From Sarcomyxa edulis (Eukaryota > Basidiomycota > Agaricomycetes > Agaricales > Mycenaceae), in NCBI GenBank assembly GCA_009761415.1, contig QUOL01000015.1:62001-126000 (forward strand): a stretch of 64,000 nucleotides of DNA, given 5' to 3'. A program made the translations under genes and the position numbers. The notes under the pieces were generated by a model. That model was not told the origin of the DNA. It saw nothing but the letters and a program-made list of their open reading frames with translations, and ran no database searches. Below, piece by piece: positions 60,990 to 64,000 of the stretch. Position 1 is the stretch's first letter; the number at the start of each line of letters is the position of its first letter.

Positions 60990-62106
60990 CTGAGACGGAA
61001 AAATGGAGAAACAAAGCCAGCCATGGAAGAGGAGGCAAACATAATTTCTCCACAGTCCGTGCGAATGACGAGTGAGGTTGGGTAATGGGTAAAGGATTTC
61101 GACAAGGGCATCAGTCCCGAGGTCTAGCATCTTCTCGACGAGCCACCACCAGTTGAATATTACCGAAGACACTCCGTACACTGCTGCATCGTCTAAGAAG
61201 CTGGATAATTGCCTTGGTGAGGCTGTCAGGCGTAGAGCGGCCGAAGTCAAACCGCACAACAGCGGTATGATACGAAGGTAAAGAATCTCCGGATGCCAAA
61301 CGTTAAAGCCAAGTTGAAGCGGGGACATTCGATCGGCGGAGAGAGCCCCATGATTGCAATGCTCGTCGTTCCTACCAGTAATGGATGCCAAGACATAGTC
61401 AAAAGGAAACTCCGGGTGGGGTAGAATGGCTGCGGGGCCTTCGAGGACTCAGATGAGTGCCAAGACTCGGTTGATCTTCGGACAGAGCACTCTCGAGCAG
61501 ACTGGGGTCGATCAAGTTGATGAACGCCGCAAGGATACCGATCGAAGGGACCTTGGATGCTTATCTGGAAGCAGGCGCTGGCCTCGATAAGTAATCTGGC
61601 TATAGAAAGGTCAGTGAACTATGGTATACCGGTAATTCTGGAGGGACAAAAGGTGAATGAAGCGTGTGCATGGTCCTCGCTCCAGTCCTATTGGTGAAAC
61701 TCTTTGCTCGAGAATCGGCGATCGAGATGATAGGATTTTTGACGCGCGAACAGACGCGTTGTTCGCTGGCAAGGGGCTGTTGCACAACATGGACAAGCCA
61801 AGTCACGTGCACGCCACAGGGTACGCGCCGATACATAGGGATGACGCCGACATTGGTGAGAGTTTGCGTGTACTTAGAGGAAAGGTTGGATGTTGTCATA
61901 ACTGAATTAGCGGCCTGTCGTAAAAATAGGACCCACTAAAAGAGATGGATGGATAAAGGTCCAATTCGCAAGCAATTCGAGCATTGAAGCAACATTGAAG
62001 CTTAAATAATTGATTTGCACAGATGGACACATATACAGAATAGAAAATAAACAAAGATAGATAGAGAATCCTAGAGCTCAGCGCAAACAAATGCCTGTGT
62101 TTCAGT
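60990..62106. other. Intergenic region with a possible broken coding relic
   Basis: On the minus strand at about 61110-61560, fragments in different frames (LAAFINLIDPSLLESALSED, then ASITGRNDEHCNHGALSADRMSPLQL, then DSLTKAIIQLLRRC) look like pieces of one decayed gene, perhaps ankyrin-type, with stops between. The family is not certain. No intact gene is supported. Confidence 0.35.
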
Positions 62107-63621
62107 TCAACATCCCATCTCGACACCGTCATACGGACTAGCACAAATGATATGAGCCACATGTCACAGAAAGAGGGCAGGTCATCTTTACGCACCCGTC
62201 ATGGTTCGACTCATCTCCTTCGAAGATGTTAGGAACATCTCCCGTGGTGCATAGATCACTGGTGTTATCTTGGCCTGGTTACGTGAAGAGCATCAGATAT
62301 CGAACTTGTCGAAAGGAGAATCGCGAGATATACCTGGGCAGGAATCCCACGATCCAGAGTCTTCGATATGGATTTCTCCCGAGGGGTGGTGGAAACCAAG
62401 GAATCTACCTAAGGTATGGTCATTGGTAAACAATCAGCTTTCTTATGCTCTACCTGACTAAATCTTGCCTGGTAAGATGGGGACGAAATCCTCCCTAGAG
62501 TGCCCAGTATATCAGCATGCAGAGCTCTCTTTGATGTGCGAGGAAGACTTACATGTTGTTGATACGATTCACAGATATGTGAGCATCAACATAGTCAGCG
62601 AACGCTTGATTTCCAACCTTGAGATATGTCAGTACCCTCAGTTACTTCATGATGGAAACGAGGACATACCCGAGGCATTCCGTAGCCTATGACTTTGACA
62701 GTAGCGTCTGTCAGGTGGAGAGGCAGATAAATTCCATCCAGAAGGGCAATAGCGGCGCCTTTGGAAGCAGTGAACTTGTCAGCGACGCGATGATAACGCT
62801 ACAGCTTATCAATGTGGAAGTCTACTCGCCTAGACTGTGCCCAACCACTGTTACATCTGATGTCCCGAATTTTGACATAGCAGACTCCACTGCTGCGAGA
62901 ACATTTGTCGCGGTTCTGCATTATAACTGTCAAGTCACGAACGTCAACAGATGATGTAGATGTGGACTCACTTCGCCTGTTCAGATGCGAAACCATTGTG
63001 CACCTCGACAGAGCTACTGACTCCGGGGAAAAGAGTCGAATCAAGTCCTTCCAAGAAGAAATCTGCATCGGTGATGATGGGAAGACTAGAACCAGAATAA
63101 GTAACGCGTCATTATTGGGAAATCTAGGCTTACATCTTGGAGGTATCTGTTCCCTGATGAGACACGATGACAGTCTTGAGTGTTGGATCAAATCCGACAA
63201 ACCCTGAACATGGAACAGAGATGCCCTCGTTGAATGATATGGCCCACGTGACGGCAAAAATGGCTCATCACTCACAGAATTGAGTAGCGTCGCCGTCGCC
63301 GCCAGAAGCAACGGGTTCAAAGCCGGGGTTGGCGTCGCAGTTGGCTAAGGACACGCCGATAAGTCAACGACCATTCCCGAAACATACTATAAACACGTGC
63401 TTACTTCCACAAGTCCATGTCAACGTGACGCTCGCATCGCAATACCCGGTACTCGCATAGAACGTGTACGGTTTGAAGGTCTCGATAGCGGAGGAACTGA
63501 GGGTCGTAATGCTCTGCCGCGCGTCCAAGTGGGGAGAAGGTGCTGGTGCCGCATTGACAGCCAAAGCACCTAGGAGGAGCGCGACAGTGACAGAAGGCAT
63601 GGAAAGACGGATGTTAAGCAT
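62107..63621 (-). CDS. Secreted class 3 lipase with two GC-AG introns
   Basis: Eleven exons (63405-63621, 63276-63344, 63134-63203, 62972-63085, 62830-62915, 62670-62758, 62553-62617, 62469-62494, 62334-62408, 62196-62274, 62107-62137) give 306 residues. Signal peptide MPSVTVALLLGALAVNAAPA and a DAR site precede the Lipase_3 domain: VIVSHQGTDTSK, VEVHNGFA, VVGHSLGAAIALLDG (Ser184), GYGMPRVGNQAFADYV, NNMEDFVPILPGRFLGF (Asp239) and SNHDGPYDGVEMGC (His295). This is the feruloyl-esterase/lipase group with a CxGxDN...C pattern, different from the lipase at 32223-33856. It acts on extracellular esters. The first of two close ATGs (MLNIRLSMPSV) is used; the second would also give a good signal peptide. 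Confidence 0.9.
62409..62468 (-). other. GC-AG intron in lipase 2 (second)
   Basis: GCAAGA donor, CCTTAG acceptor, 60 bp, within the PGRFLGF codons. Confidence 0.7.
62759..62829 (-). other. GC-AG intron in lipase 2 (first)
   Basis: GCGAGT donor, CCAAAG acceptor, 71 bp; interrupts the GHSLGAA nucleophile elbow and no GT donor keeps GAAIALL in frame. Confidence 0.72.
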
Positions 63622-63703
63622 GGTGCAATTTGCGACCGCGACAAAGCTGGCAAAGAGTAACCCAGAGGCTCCGTTGAAGTTCTTCGCATTCTACATCAAG
63701 GTA

Positions 63704-63711
63704 CTTATATA
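63704..63711 (-). promoter_or_regulatory. TATA box of lipase 2
   Basis: TATATAAG, 83 bp before the ATG. Confidence 0.5.
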
Positions 63712-64000
63712 GAATCATGTAGGCATCCAATTATAGTCATTCATGTCAATGTTGGGGTGGGAGCGTGCGTCCACGAGCCTACGAAATCATTTTTCAATAT
63801 GGTCCGATACGAGGATTGGGGCATCGGAATCGATAATCAGTTACGAGGCCCCCTTCCAAGCGGCCCCAAGCACGTACGCATAAATGTTGTGTGTTGTGCA
63901 GCACGAGTCGGACGAAGTTGGGGGGAAACCGGTTGGGGAATGGGATTATACAAGTCCGATTTGCAGCAGAGTCGAAGTAATGCAAATTGGGAGAAGCATT

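Overview
This is nuclear DNA of a filamentous basidiomycete, most likely a wood- or litter-decaying member of the Agaricomycetes. Evidence: coding regions are split by many short GT-AG introns (mostly 50-70 bp) with CTNAC/CTAAC-like branch sites; two transposon families typical of mushrooms (Plavaka and KDZ) are present; and the gene set includes fungal-type F-box proteins, a DUF6534 membrane protein, a P450, and secreted GH7, GH16 and lipase enzymes. I rebuilt about 20 genes by splicing by eye and checked that reading phase closes over every intron; about 125 introns were placed.

Layout. (1) 1-14,300 is repeat-rich: a Plavaka transposase running off the left edge, a decayed kinase-like gene, and two paralogous F-box genes in the same orientation with a complete-looking KDZ DNA transposon (6307-11768, inverted terminal repeats, 8-bp target duplication, two convergent genes) inserted between them. 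(2) 14,700-31,000 holds regulators: an Rxt3-like subunit of the Rpd3L deacetylase complex, a disordered conserved protein, a 16-exon DUF6534 membrane protein, and the CCAAT-binding factor NF-YA/HAP2. (3) 31,400-45,600 holds mostly secreted or metabolic genes: a class 3 lipase, a serine/alanine-rich secreted protein, a short-chain dehydrogenase, a GH16 glucanase, a HotDog thioesterase-like protein, and a six-cysteine small secreted protein followed by a degenerate ~150-bp tandem repeat. (4) 45,600-52,230 is a housekeeping block, all on the minus strand: DGAT2 (storage lipid), CDC48/p97 (AAA segregase) and tubulin cofactor B. (5) 52,400-57,000 is a P450 next to a BAHD-type acyltransferase, a possible tailoring pair. 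(6) 57,500-64,000 carries the INO80 subunit Ies2, a GH7 cellobiohydrolase and a second class 3 lipase.

Features that stand out: the bounded KDZ element with an unassigned Cys-rich partner protein; five GC-AG introns in four genes; micro-exons of 10-19 nt, one encoding exactly the I-helix oxygen-binding motif of the P450; CCAAT boxes at the start of the CCAAT-factor gene; and single-base frame breaks in homopolymers in the GH7 and BAHD genes, which may be sequence errors or real lesions. No rRNA, convincing tRNA or CRISPR array was seen.
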